Assembly: GCF_014645895.1 (NCBI RefSeq)
Contig: NZ_BMMP01000003.1
Span: 103,949 to 167,948 of the forward strand
Direction: 5' to 3'
Origin: Streptomyces daqingensis
GTDB taxonomy: Bacteria; Actinomycetota; Actinomycetes; Streptomycetales; Streptomycetaceae
Length of the DNA stretch: 64,000 nt
This document shows, in pieces, positions 51,534 to 59,601 of the stretch (position 1 is its first letter; every line of letters begins with the position of its first letter). A program made the position numbers and the translations under genes. The notes under the pieces were generated by a model. It made no database searches. It saw only the letters and a program-made list of their open reading frames with translations, and was not told where the DNA came from.

Positions 51534-51959
51534 ATGACTGACAACGGCAAGAGCACACGAACCGCAGGAAAGGCCGCGAACGCCACCAAGAAGCCCTCGG
51601 AGGCCGGGGCCAAGGCGGGTAGCGGGATCAGCAAGGCCGCCGGCAAGACCGGTGAGGCCACCCACTCTGTGGGCGAGGCCGTCGAGGGCGGCGGCCGCAG
51701 CGTCGGCGCCGCGACCAAGCGCGTCGGCAGCGTCGCCAGCCAGGGCGCCGAACTGGGCCGCCAGAAGCTGGCGTCGGTCTCCAGCACCGCAGCCACGGCG
51801 GCGTCCGCGACGTGGACTCTCGTGAAGAACCGCCGCGGCATCGTCGCCGGCATCGGGACCGGAGCCGTCACCGCGGTCGCCGCGTCCTTCGCCGCCGGAC
51901 GCTACTCGGCGAAGCGGGCGGCGGGGCCCTTCACCCGGATGACCGGCGGGCGCCTGTAG
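51534..51959 (+). CDS. Small Ala/Lys-rich protein following gvpK, unknown
   Basis: A 141-aa protein. Residues 1-50 are Lys/Ala/Gly-rich (TAGKAANATKKPSEAGAKAG), residues 50-95 resemble a helical repeat rich in Gly and Ala, and residues about 100-120 contain one hydrophobic segment (GIVAGIGTGAVTAVAASFAA) before a basic end. It may be a membrane- or nucleoid-associated protein. It lies 93 bp after gvpK in the same direction and has no clear ribosome site, so operon membership is uncertain. I do not recognise the family. Confidence 0.6.
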   Translation: MTDNGKSTRTAGKAANATKKPSEAGAKAGSGISKAAGKTGEATHSVGEAVEGGGRSVGAATKRVGSVASQGAELGRQKLASVSSTAATAASATWTLVKNRRGIVAGIGTGAVTAVAASFAAGRYSAKRAAGPFTRMTGGRL

Positions 51960-52072
51960 GCGACGGCACACCGGCTCGCCATGTCCACCGGCTCTCCGTC
52001 CCGCGCGGGACGGGACGCCGTGGCCGGTCCGCCGGTGTCGGTCACAGGAGTTCAGAAGGATGCCGGGGGCGG

Positions 52073-52858
52073 TCAGTGACGCGGCCGGGACGCCGTCAGG
52101 CGGCGGGTCAGATCCCGGGCCGGCTGGGGAATCTCACCGAAGTCCTCGTCGTCGTCCGTCACCGGAAGACGGTGGAGGACGCTCTCCAGCGCATGCGGCA
52201 GCCGCGGACGGCCGCCCCCATGGCATTCACTGAGCAGCCCGTGCAGCACCCCGTCGGGAAGCAGCGACCGCGTGCCGCCCCGCGGATGCGGAAGCCCCTC
52301 CGTACGGGGCCGCCGCGGCAGCCGCTCCGAGTGGGCGCGCCAGTGATCCGCGTCGCGGAACTCACCGTGCCGGCGGTGGTGGAGGTACAGGCAGAACGCG
52401 GCGGTACGGGAACCGCCGCCGGCAGCGAACTGCCACCAGAACTGGGCCGCTTCGCGGTACCGGGCGAGGTGCAGCAGACCAGCGAAGACCAGAGCGCCCT
52501 GCGGGGCGGCGCACTCCTCGTCCTCGACGAATCGGGAGAGGCTCGCCGCCGCCTCGGGTGCGTTGAGCACCAGCGAGACCGCCAAGTCCAGGTCGTGGGC
52601 GGCCTGTTCGCATTCGGTGGAGTAGTACCGGGGCGTCCGTACCGCCGGGGGGCGGGCCGCGTCTCCGCCGGTGGGGCCGTCAGCGGGGGAGGCGGAGCCT
52701 TCTGTGCCGCCCGGCTCCGAAGTGGCGGGAGAGAGCGTCGGGTTGGCCAGCACCCGTTCCCTCATGGCCGCCACGTCGCGTTCGCCGTAGTCGTCCGCGA
52801 GGACTTCCGCCTCGTTCAACAGCGCGTCGATGGTGCGGCGTTCGTGCCGGCCCCGCAT
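52073..52858 (-). CDS. Unknown protein coupled to a sigma factor gene
   Basis: A 261-aa protein whose ATG overlaps the stop of the sigma factor gene (ATGA). Residues about 25-75 are acidic and variable (PTLSPATSEPGG), and residues about 85-190 look helical and repeat-like (YYSTECEQAAHDLDLAVSLV, then GALVFAGLLHLARYREAAQF and AFCLYLHHRRHGEFRDADHW), resembling a TPR-type array. It has no membrane segment and no ZAS anti-sigma His/Cys motif. Position suggests it modulates the sigma factor; this is inference. Confidence 0.75.
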   Translation of the reverse strand: MRGRHERRTIDALLNEAEVLADDYGERDVAAMRERVLANPTLSPATSEPGGTEGSASPADGPTGGDAARPPAVRTPRYYSTECEQAAHDLDLAVSLVLNAPEAAASLSRFVEDEECAAPQGALVFAGLLHLARYREAAQFWWQFAAGGGSRTAAFCLYLHHRRHGEFRDADHWRAHSERLPRRPRTEGLPHPRGGTRSLLPDGVLHGLLSECHGGGRPRLPHALESVLHRLPVTDDDEDFGEIPQPARDLTRRLTASRPRH

Positions 52859-53457
52859 CAAGCGTTCCCCGTCCCGGGCCCGGGCGGGGTGCGCAGCTCC
52901 CGGGCGAGCTTCCGTTTCGCATAGCTTATGTGCGAGCGCACCGTCGCCGTCTCGAATCCGAGGTAGTCGGCGACCTCTTCCTCGGTGCACCCCAGCAGAT
53001 ACCGCAGCACGACGGCGTCGTACTGCCGCTCCGGGAGCCGGGCGATGGCGGCGTAGAGCCCCATCTCACCCTCCAGCACGGCGAATTCGTCGCGCAGTTC
53101 GGAGAGCAGCGGCTTGCGGGCCGCGGCGTGGAAGGCGGCTGTCTCCGCCAGCAGGGGCCGCTGACGGCGCTCGGCCAGCCATTTTGCGACATGTTCCTTC
53201 AGCACCGTCCAGGCGTATGCCGGCAGCGACTCCTGCCGCAGGGCGTGCTCCCAGTGCTCCAGGAGGTGCCGGCAGGCGTCCTCGACGACGCGGTGCGCGG
53301 CCTCGCGGCTGCCCACCTGCGTGTGGGCGTAGCGCAGCCAGAGGCGGTGGTGTGCGGTGTCGAAGGCGTCGAAGGAGAGCAGTAACCGGCGGCGGTCGTC
53401 GCAGGACTGGGCATCGGTTTCGGTCAGACCTCGCGGCCGGTCGTCCTCGGCGCCCAT
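52858..53457 (-). CDS. ECF-like sigma-70 family factor
   Basis: A 199-aa protein. Region 2 is visible as LWLRYAHTQVGSREAAHRVV and LPAYAWTVLKEHVAKWLAER; region 4 as LPERQYDAVVLRYLLGCTEE, EVADYLGFETATVRSHISYA and KRKLAREL. Regions 2 and 4 without regions 1 and 3 make it ECF-like. The ATG at 53457 follows GAGAGGG. It directs RNA polymerase to a promoter class that cannot be deduced here. It is convergent to the gvp operon and coupled to the unknown gene downstream. Confidence 0.85.
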   Translation of the reverse strand: MGAEDDRPRGLTETDAQSCDDRRRLLLSFDAFDTAHHRLWLRYAHTQVGSREAAHRVVEDACRHLLEHWEHALRQESLPAYAWTVLKEHVAKWLAERRQRPLLAETAAFHAAARKPLLSELRDEFAVLEGEMGLYAAIARLPERQYDAVVLRYLLGCTEEEVADYLGFETATVRSHISYAKRKLARELRTPPGPGTGNA

Positions 53458-53715
53458 GCAGGAGCCCTCTCGCGGAGAAGTGGCGGATCGGACTGGAAGC
53501 TCCGCTGACGCTCCCTCAGCGGGCGGTGGGAGTCCGGGAAAATACTACACAGGGTGAATGTGTGGCTACCCCGCGGTCCCCGCGCTCTCGCTGCTTCACC
53601 ATGCCCCGGAGTGGCCGGACTTCTCCCTTGTCAGGGGCCCCGCCTGGGCAATCCGGCCTGTATGACGCACCATGACGGCCCCATCCGTTCGGTGAGGTGA
53701 GAGAGGCGGAACCCC

Positions 53716-54528
53716 GTGGCCGTGGACGAAGGCGCTGTGGATCTGGAGCTGGACCGGGCCCATCCGGCGCGGATGTACGACTACTTCCTCGGCGGTACCA
53801 CCAACTTCCCCGCGGACCGCGAGCAGGCGGGCCGCGCCATGTCCGTCTTCCCTGCCGTCCTCGTCGCCGCGCGGGCGAACCGCCAGTTCATGCACCGCTC
53901 CGTGCGCCACCTCGCCGAACTCGGCATGCGCCAGTTCCTGGACGTGGGCACGGGCATACCCACGTCGCCGAACCTGCACGAGGTCGCCCAGCGCACGGCG
54001 CCGGAGGCGCGGGTCGTCTACACCGACAACGACCCCATCGTCCTCACCCACGCCCAGGCCCTGCTCCGCAGCAGCCCCGAGGGGCGCACGGCCTACTCGC
54101 AGGGCGACGCCAGGGACCCCGAGGCGCTGCTGAAGTCCCCGGAGCTGATGGACACCCTCGACCTGGGCCGTCCCGTCGCCCTCAGCCTCATCGCCCTCCT
54201 CCACTTCATCCCCGGGGAGCGCACCGCGCACGAGGTCGTCGAGTACTTCAAGGACGTCCTGCCGTCGGGCAGCACGCTCACCGTCAGCCACGTCACGTCC
54301 GAGTTCGACCCGGAAGCCATCGCCCGCACGGTCAGCACCTACAAGGCCGCCGGTTCTCCCGTGCAGGCCCGCGACCGCGAGGAGTTCACCCGCTTCTTCG
54401 ACGGCTGGGAGCTGCTGGAGCCGGGTGTGACCGTCACGCACCGCTGGCGCCCCGACGCCGAGCAGGACATGTACCAGGTCACCGACGCGGAGGCCGCCTG
54501 CTACGCAGCCGTCGCGCGCAAGCCGTAG
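53716..54528 (+). CDS. DUF574 S-adenosylmethionine-dependent methyltransferase
   Basis: A 270-aa protein of the DUF574 methyltransferase family that is abundant in Streptomyces: HPARMYDYFLGGTTNFPADR at the N-terminus is its hallmark, followed by QFLDVGTGIPTSPNLHEVAQ (the SAM loop), VVYTDNDPIVLTHAQALL and ALSLIALLHFIPGE. Members are regulators or small-molecule methyltransferases of unknown substrate. GTG start; single gene. Confidence 0.9.
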   Translation: MAVDEGAVDLELDRAHPARMYDYFLGGTTNFPADREQAGRAMSVFPAVLVAARANRQFMHRSVRHLAELGMRQFLDVGTGIPTSPNLHEVAQRTAPEARVVYTDNDPIVLTHAQALLRSSPEGRTAYSQGDARDPEALLKSPELMDTLDLGRPVALSLIALLHFIPGERTAHEVVEYFKDVLPSGSTLTVSHVTSEFDPEAIARTVSTYKAAGSPVQARDREEFTRFFDGWELLEPGVTVTHRWRPDAEQDMYQVTDAEAACYAAVARKP

Positions 54529-54667
54529 GGCCCGGCGGCGAACTCGTCGCGCGTTCAACCTCTCCGCCGGCCGATTGCGGTCGTGTGTGCCGTTTCGCAC
54601 GCTGTTGTTAGCAAACGGACTGGAGGGGTAATCGGGGGGCTGATTCCGAAACGGAAGAGGAGGAGTC

Positions 54668-55000
54668 ATGCCCGCAGGATCGAACCGGAAGCGCGAGAGG
54701 CAGTACGAGCACGTCAAGGAGGGCGCGAAGAAGCGCGGCGCCTCCACCGGCCGTGCCAAGGAGATAGCCGCGCGGACCGTCAACAAGGAGCGGGCGCGCA
54801 CCGGCGAGGCCGACCGGAAGAGCCGGACGTCCCTAAGGGGCAAGTCCGCCTCGGAGCGCGGAGGCAAGCGCTCCGGGAACCGGATGCCCCCGAAGAGCGG
54901 CCCGACGCGCGAGCAGCTCTACAACGAGGCGAAGCAGCGCGGGATCCAGGGACGCTCCTCGATGAACAAGAAGCAGCTCGAGAAGGCGCTCAACCGCTGA
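54668..55000 (+). CDS. Small basic protein with SAP/Rho-N-like C-terminus
   Basis: A 110-aa, very basic protein. The first 75 residues are Arg/Lys/Gly-rich (KRERQYEHVKEGAKKRGAST). The last 35 residues (TREQLYNEAKQRGIQGRSSM, then NKKQLEKALNR) look like the SAP/Rho N-terminal helix-extended-helix motif that binds nucleic acids. Similar Streptomyces proteins are often named plasmid stabilisation protein, but no partition or toxin gene is next to it. The ATG follows GGAGGAG. Confidence 0.78.
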   Translation: MPAGSNRKRERQYEHVKEGAKKRGASTGRAKEIAARTVNKERARTGEADRKSRTSLRGKSASERGGKRSGNRMPPKSGPTREQLYNEAKQRGIQGRSSMNKKQLEKALNR

Positions 55001-55032
55001 TCGGCTACGCGAACGAAGCGAGGAGGGCGGGA

Positions 55033-55818
55033 GTGCACTCCGGAGTCGCGCCCGTGGACGGAGCGCCGTGCTGGGTGAGCCTCGCCACGGCCGATCTGGA
55101 GTCTGCCCAGCGCTTCTACGCCGACGTGCTCGGCTGGACGTTCCGGCGGGGAAGCCTCGGCGAGGACTTCAGCGTCGCCTATTCGGGCGACGTTCCCGTC
55201 GCCGGCATGGGCGCCATCGTCCGCACCATGGGTGTGGCCGTCCAGTGGACGCCCTTCTTCTCCGTACCCGACGCGGACACCGCGTCCGCCCGGGTGCGTG
55301 AGCGGAGCGCGACCGTGGCGGTCGGCCCCATCCGCATGGGCGAGGGCCGCACCGCTCTGGCAGCCGACCTCGCCGGTGCCACGTTCGGCTTCTGGGAGGG
55401 CCTGGTACTGCCCGCCTGGGACGTCTCCCGCGTCGCTCCGCCCGCGCGGCTGGAGCTGCGTACACGTGACGCCTTCGCCGCGGCCATCTTCTACGCCGAG
55501 GTCTTCGACTGGGCTTCGGAGAGCGGACGCTGCGAGGTCGACTACCAGCACGAGGCGGTGGTCGTGCGCGTCGACGGGCGGGCCGTGGCCACGATCCGTG
55601 GCGGTGCCGTCGAGTCGGCGCCGGACCCGCACATCCGCCCGCGATGGCACGTGTCCTTCTTCGTCGACGACGTGGACGACGCGGCCAAGGCGGCCGTATC
55701 GGCCGGCGGCGCCATCGCGAGCAGTCCTGCCGACAACCCCTTCGGACGGACGGCCCGCCTCTTCGACCCGGAGGGCGGCCTGTTCACCGTGCACTCCCAC
55801 GCGCCCGGAGGCGCCTGA
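55033..55818 (+). CDS. VOC-family protein with two glyoxalase-like modules
   Basis: A 261-aa protein with two tandem vicinal-oxygen-chelate modules: APCWVSLATADLESAQRFYA and the first half, then APPARLELRTRDAFAAAIFY and FGRTARLFDPEGGLFTVHSH in the second. The linker runs around residues 120-135. This two-module layout is frequent in Streptomyces hydroxylase-like and antibiotic-resistance VOC proteins; metal ligands and substrate are not clear. GTG start after GGAGGGCGGGA. Confidence 0.85.
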   Translation: MHSGVAPVDGAPCWVSLATADLESAQRFYADVLGWTFRRGSLGEDFSVAYSGDVPVAGMGAIVRTMGVAVQWTPFFSVPDADTASARVRERSATVAVGPIRMGEGRTALAADLAGATFGFWEGLVLPAWDVSRVAPPARLELRTRDAFAAAIFYAEVFDWASESGRCEVDYQHEAVVVRVDGRAVATIRGGAVESAPDPHIRPRWHVSFFVDDVDDAAKAAVSAGGAIASSPADNPFGRTARLFDPEGGLFTVHSHAPGGA

Positions 55819-55838
55819 GGCGCGACTGACCACACACT

Positions 55839-55898
55839 CCAGGCGCAGCACGGCGGTGCCCGAGGAGATCTCCTCGGGCACCGCCGTGCTGCGCCTGG
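55839..55898. terminator. 60-bp perfect palindrome, probable bidirectional terminator
   Basis: Bases 55839-55898 are an exact inverted repeat with 30-bp arms and no spacer, centred on AGATCT. It lies between the VOC gene (plus) and the last gene of the hydrogenase operon (minus), where a terminator is expected. Arms this long without any loop are unusual. Confidence 0.8.
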
Positions 55899-55923
55899 AT
55901 GCTCCCGCTCTACGGGGACGGCG

Positions 55924-56055
55924 CTACATGGTCTTCATCTTGAAGTAGCGCACCGCGTCGGGTGCGCTGGCCGCGGCCATGGCGACGAACGCCACCGCCA
56001 CCGTCCCCACAGCGATGCGTACCGCCAGCGCCGGAACGAAGATCCCTCTCCTCAT
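55924..56055 (-). CDS. 43-aa DUF6893-like small membrane protein
   Basis: A short frame reading MRRGIFVPALAVRIAVGTVA, then VAFVAMAAASAPDAVRYFKM and KTM. It has one membrane helix followed by the PDAVRYFKMKTM ending, which resembles the C-terminus of DUF6893-type small actinobacterial proteins. GAGGAGTTGAGGGC precedes the ATG, and it begins 4 bp after the stop of the maturation protease gene, so it is probably the last gene of the hydrogenase operon. The frame is too short to prove by itself. Confidence 0.72.
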   Translation of the reverse strand: MRRGIFVPALAVRIAVGTVAVAFVAMAAASAPDAVRYFKMKTM

Positions 56056-56059
56056 GCCC

Positions 56060-56923
56060 TCAACTCCTCACTGTCCGCCTGCTCAGGTCACGGCCCGGAC
56101 GGCCGTCCAGGCCGCCGCTCAGGTCGCCGCCCGGATCGCGCAGCAGCTCGCCGGTGAGCTCCTCCAGCAGCACGACGGCCTCGCCGACCGCCTCTTGCAC
56201 CGGCTCGCTCAGCCCGACGAGGACGTCGGGCTCGTCGCCGCGCATCCGCACGGCGGGCTCACATCCGAGGACGACGACGCGCGGCAGCCTCTCTCCGCCG
56301 AGCTGCCTCGCCAGCGCCAGGACCTGCACGGGGTCCATGCCGTGTGCTTCCGGCAGGCCGCCGGCACCCGTTCCGTCCGCCGTCTCCGCCCGCGTGTCCG
56401 CCTCGGTACCGGCCTCGATGACGTACAGCGTCCCGGGCGTGCCGCCGCGGGGCGCCGCGTCGACGAGGACGGCCACGTCGTAGCCGTCCTGCAGCCGGTA
56501 GGCGAGGTCCATGCCGCGGATGCCGAAGTCGGCCACGTGCACCCCGGCCGGCACCTCCCGGCCGCGCATCGCCGCGACGACCTCGGGCCCGAACGCGTCG
56601 TCGGCGAGGAAGACGTTCCCGATCCCCGCGATGAGGATCCGCGGCCCCGCGCGGCCGCCGGCGAGCGGCTCGACCTCGTCCGGCGAGAAGAAGAAGCGGT
56701 GGCCGAGGCCGGTGCGGAAGTCGCGCCCGTCGTCGTCCTCCAGGGTGACCACGAGGTGGACCCGGCCCTCCATGTCCTCCTCCACCGCCTCGACCTCGGC
56801 GGTGCGGCCGCTCAGTTCGAGGTCGAAGATCTCCGACGTGTGACGCGGCCGCAGCCGCACCCGGCTGCCGCGTCCCACTTCCGCGCCCCCGGTCAGCACC
56901 GTGCGGCCGCGCACCTCGTTCAT
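56060..56923 (-). CDS. Hydrogenase maturation protease (HycI/HybD-like) with N-terminal extension
   Basis: A 287-aa protein. Residues about 95-260 are the HycI/HybD peptidase: ILIAGIGNVFLADDAFGPEV, VHVADFGIRGMDLAYRLQDG and YDVAVLVDAAPRGGTPGTLY. The metal-binding Glu and Asp residues of the family are in EV and VADFG. The first 90 residues are a separate beta-rich domain (TSEIFDLELSGRTAEVEAVE) that is not in classical HycI. The enzyme removes the C-terminal peptide of the large subunit after the DPCLPCGVH motif. It overlaps the upstream gene by 4 bp. Confidence 0.88.
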   Translation of the reverse strand: MNEVRGRTVLTGGAEVGRGSRVRLRPRHTSEIFDLELSGRTAEVEAVEEDMEGRVHLVVTLEDDDGRDFRTGLGHRFFFSPDEVEPLAGGRAGPRILIAGIGNVFLADDAFGPEVVAAMRGREVPAGVHVADFGIRGMDLAYRLQDGYDVAVLVDAAPRGGTPGTLYVIEAGTEADTRAETADGTGAGGLPEAHGMDPVQVLALARQLGGERLPRVVVLGCEPAVRMRGDEPDVLVGLSEPVQEAVGEAVVLLEELTGELLRDPGGDLSGGLDGRPGRDLSRRTVRS

Positions 56924-57963
56924 CGTTCCTCCAGGACGGGCCGGAATCCGCGGATGGTGCCGTGCAGCGCGGACAGCTCGCCCGGACCGAGCGCCGCGCA
57001 GCGGTCGAGGATCTCCCGGGCGCGGGGATCGGTGGCACGGGCCTCTTCCTGCTCCTCGGGCGTCAGGCTGAGGATTCCGAGGATCAGGAGCTGATCGATC
57101 TCCCCACCGTCGAACATGTCCCCCGGGCTCTCCGGGGCCACCGCCGGATAGTCGTACAGCGTGATCGGCGAGGAGAGCACGTCCCGGGCCCGGTGCGGGC
57201 TGACGGCCGCCGCGTCTGGGTCGTCGGAGACGAGCACCGGCCAGACGCCGGTGTTGCGGCACGCGGCGGCGGCCTCCCGCAGTTCGCCCGGAGGGTCGGT
57301 GAGGGAGACGAAGGCGCCGGTGTCGGTGTGCAGCACCGCGTGCGTGGAGGCGAACGCGTACGGGGCGGCCGCGTCTCTGGCCCGGCGCGCGCCGGGGACG
57401 GGCAGCGGGCAGGGAGTGGTGTTCTCGACCTCCACGGTCACCCGCTGCACCGTGTCCGTCACCGCCTCCGTCTCCAGCCGCACCGTGCCGGTGAGCCGTT
57501 TCCATCCCCGCACCAGCGTGCCCGCGACGCTGCCCGACTCCGCGCGCAGCGCCTCCCGGTCCGTGCCCGCCGCGATGTCCACGGTGGAGGAGCGCGGGCC
57601 GCGCCGGGGCGACCAAGGAGGGCAGACCCAGCGCCGTTCGGTCGCCTCCTGCCAGGTCAGGTGCCGCTCTCCCGCGACGCGCAGCTCGTCGACGGGGACG
57701 GGCCCGGAGGGTCCGTGCCGGAACACCTGGCGGTCGACGACCTGCAGGAACCGCAGGTGCACGGTCAGCTTCGCGGCGGGTCCCGCCTCCAGCAGGACCT
57801 GGGTGCGCATCCGCGAGGGCTCGCCGAGGCCGTCGGCGCAGCTTCGGGGGTAGACCCCGCCGAACGTCCACCGCTGCGCGTTCTTCAGCGCGGTCCGCCG
57901 GTACGGCCAGAGCAGGTAGCCCTCGTAGAGGCAGGTGCGGGCGATCTTCTCTACGGCGTCCAC
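56920..57963 (-). CDS. Conserved hydrogenase-operon protein, unknown
   Basis: A 347-aa protein beginning MDAVEKIARTCLYEGYLLWP and YRRTALKNAQRWTFGGVYPR. The body is beta-strand-rich (TGTVRLETEAVTDTVQRVTV and VENTTPC) and has no recognised catalytic motif. It ends in a helical segment around LGILSLTPEEQEEARATDP. It overlaps both neighbours, so it is part of the tightly coupled hydrogenase operon. I know no tested function; the N-terminal pattern of cysteine and tryptophan residues may point to a cofactor- or partner-binding role. Confidence 0.82.
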   Translation of the reverse strand: MDAVEKIARTCLYEGYLLWPYRRTALKNAQRWTFGGVYPRSCADGLGEPSRMRTQVLLEAGPAAKLTVHLRFLQVVDRQVFRHGPSGPVPVDELRVAGERHLTWQEATERRWVCPPWSPRRGPRSSTVDIAAGTDREALRAESGSVAGTLVRGWKRLTGTVRLETEAVTDTVQRVTVEVENTTPCPLPVPGARRARDAAAPYAFASTHAVLHTDTGAFVSLTDPPGELREAAAACRNTGVWPVLVSDDPDAAAVSPHRARDVLSSPITLYDYPAVAPESPGDMFDGGEIDQLLILGILSLTPEEQEEARATDPRAREILDRCAALGPGELSALHGTIRGFRPVLEER

Positions 57964-58691
57964 GTGGCTCCCCGTACCGCTCGCTGTCCGGCCCCGCCGG
58001 GCGTCTCCGCACGGTCGAGCAGGTCTCTGACCGTCTCCTCCCAGCCCGGGAGCGCGTGCCGGTCGCGGTGTGCGACGAGCGCGTCATGGGCGTCGGAGGA
58101 GAGCGGCACCCAGCTGGTGCCCTGCCCGTAGCGGCCCAGGGTCTCGTGCCACATGCCGGCGGGCAGCCGGTGGGAGGCCTCCTTGGACCAGGCGATCTGG
58201 GCGGTGCGCAGCCTGCCCCCTGGGCCTTCGTAGAAGACCGTCCCGTTGAACAGGAAGTCCAGCGGCACCTCGCCGTCGCGTACGCAGTGGAAGTAGGAGG
58301 TCACCGCCAGCTCCGCGTCCCGGGTGCAGGGGACCGGCAGATCGGTCTCTGTCCGTGTGTCGAACGGCGGCACCACGGTCGTGACCCTGGCCCACGTCAG
58401 CGGCTGCATGCTGGTCGCCCACTGCTCGGGCTGCCCGAAGAGCCGCGCCATCGTCAGCAGGTCCGCGTGCTCGTAGCGGCGCCGCGCCACCGCGATGCGC
58501 ACCGTCGTCGTGAGGCTGAGGGAGCGAACCGGCCCGCCGCCGCTGCGGGAGACGGCGATCCGGAAGGCCAGCGCCGGTACGGCCTGGCCGGGCATGGGAC
58601 GAACGGACGTCACGGCGAAGTCCAGCTCGGGGCCCTCGTCGTCCGTCCGGCCCGCGCCGCTGTGGACGGGCCCGGCAGCGGTGGCGCTCAC
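57951..58691 (-). CDS. DUF6084-like hydrogenase-operon protein
   Basis: A 246-aa protein: ELDFAVTSVRPMPGQAVPAL, then IAVARRRYEHADLLTMARLF and TSYFHCVRDGEVPLDFLFNG and FYEGPGGRLRTAQIAWSKEA. The structure is mainly beta with no transmembrane segment. It resembles DUF6084 proteins in actinobacterial hydrogenase operons. Start GTG at 58691 overlaps the stop of the small gene; its own stop lies inside the next gene. Confidence 0.8.
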   Translation of the reverse strand: MSATAAGPVHSGAGRTDDEGPELDFAVTSVRPMPGQAVPALAFRIAVSRSGGGPVRSLSLTTTVRIAVARRRYEHADLLTMARLFGQPEQWATSMQPLTWARVTTVVPPFDTRTETDLPVPCTRDAELAVTSYFHCVRDGEVPLDFLFNGTVFYEGPGGRLRTAQIAWSKEASHRLPAGMWHETLGRYGQGTSWVPLSSDAHDALVAHRDRHALPGWEETVRDLLDRAETPGGAGQRAVRGATWTP

Positions 58692-58897
58692 GCCGGGGAG
58701 AGGTTGGGCATGCCGGGCATGATCGGGTCCATGTGCTTCGCGCGGATGCCCGTGGACCGGCGTGCCGTGGAGGTGTCGTCGGGGAGGTGCCCGGGCTGGT
58801 GCTTGTAGCCGCCCTCGTGGTTGCCCTGCCGTACGCCCGGTGTGTGCGCGCTCTTGTCGAGCCGTACGTCCGGTTTGCCGATCTTGATGTCGCCCAT
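58688..58897 (-). CDS. 69-aa hydrogenase-operon protein, unknown
   Basis: A 69-aa hydrophilic protein: MGDIKIGKPDVRLDKSAHTP, then GVRQGNHEGGYKHQPGHLPD and the C-terminal KHMDPIMPGMPNLSPA. It has several His residues but no fixed motif. GAGGAG precedes the ATG. It lies 23 bp after the DUF5947 gene and overlaps the DUF6084 gene by 4 bp, so it belongs to the operon. I do not recognise its family. Confidence 0.75.
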   Translation of the reverse strand: MGDIKIGKPDVRLDKSAHTPGVRQGNHEGGYKHQPGHLPDDTSTARRSTGIRAKHMDPIMPGMPNLSPA

Positions 58898-58920
58898 GCC
58901 AACTCCTCGGTTGTGCGTTT

Positions 58921-59601
58921 TCAGTCCTTCTCGGGCAGCCCGGCGAAGAAGGCTCCGATGTGCTCCCACACCTCGGAGCCGCCGGACAGTCCCCGCCAGT
59001 GGGAGCGGACCAGCGCGACGAGCCGGTAGCAGTCGTCCAGCGGCACGATCCAGTGCTCCTGGACGGTGCCGGAGCGGTGCACCAGCAGCGCCTCCACGTC
59101 GTCCGTCAGATCCACCAGGCCCGGGTACCCCCGCACGACCTCCTCCCAGACCTGCGGGTCCACCGCGGCCCGCGTCGCGCCGAGCGGACTCGGATACCCG
59201 ACGCTCACCTCGCCGGACGCGCCGTCGCGTACGAAGAACGCGAGCCCGACGGGCACGCCCAGGGCCGCCCACAGCGCGTCGTCGAAGCGCAGGCCGCTCA
59301 GTGCGGTCCGCCGCCCGGGCAGGAGCCGGTAGTGCCTCCCGCCGGCGGCGCTCTGGTCGAACAGCAGCGCACAGGCCCGGCACGCGCACAGCACGGCGTC
59401 CTGCGTCACGTCCAGCATGTGGCGGTGGCCCTCGGGCAGCGGCTCGGAGCACAGGTCGCACCGCTCGGGCACCGCGCGCGAACCGGCTCGCGGTCTGCGC
59501 AGCAGCTCCCGCAGGCCGCGCGGGCTCGCGGCATCCCCAGCGACGGGCGCGGTCTCCCGCCCCGCCTCGTCCGCCCGGCTGACCTGGTCCACCCGGCTCA
59601 C
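58921..59601 (-). CDS. DUF5947 family protein
   Basis: A 226-aa protein with a Cys-rich region near residues 48-75: ERCDLCSEPLPEGHRHMLDV and LCACRACALLFDQ, arranged as CxxC ... CxCxxC, which suggests a zinc or iron site. The C-terminal half contains QEHWIVPLDDCYRLVALVRS and HWRGLSGGSEVWEHI, a helical domain. It matches DUF5947, found in actinobacterial hydrogenase operons; function unknown. GTG start overlaps the upstream stop. Confidence 0.85.
   Translation of the reverse strand: MSRVDQVSRADEAGRETAPVAGDAASPRGLRELLRRPRAGSRAVPERCDLCSEPLPEGHRHMLDVTQDAVLCACRACALLFDQSAAGGRHYRLLPGRRTALSGLRFDDALWAALGVPVGLAFFVRDGASGEVSVGYPSPLGATRAAVDPQVWEEVVRGYPGLVDLTDDVEALLVHRSGTVQEHWIVPLDDCYRLVALVRSHWRGLSGGSEVWEHIGAFFAGLPEKD

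Noticed and set aside
51997-52012. 16-bp palindrome CGTCCCGCGCGGGACG between the convergent gvp-side and sigma-side genes
   Set aside because: Such GC palindromes are common here and the stem would have almost no loop; terminator function is possible but not supported.
54919-55881. 320-aa minus-strand frame opposite the VOC gene
   Set aside because: Shadow frame; the plus strand shows two clear VOC modules.
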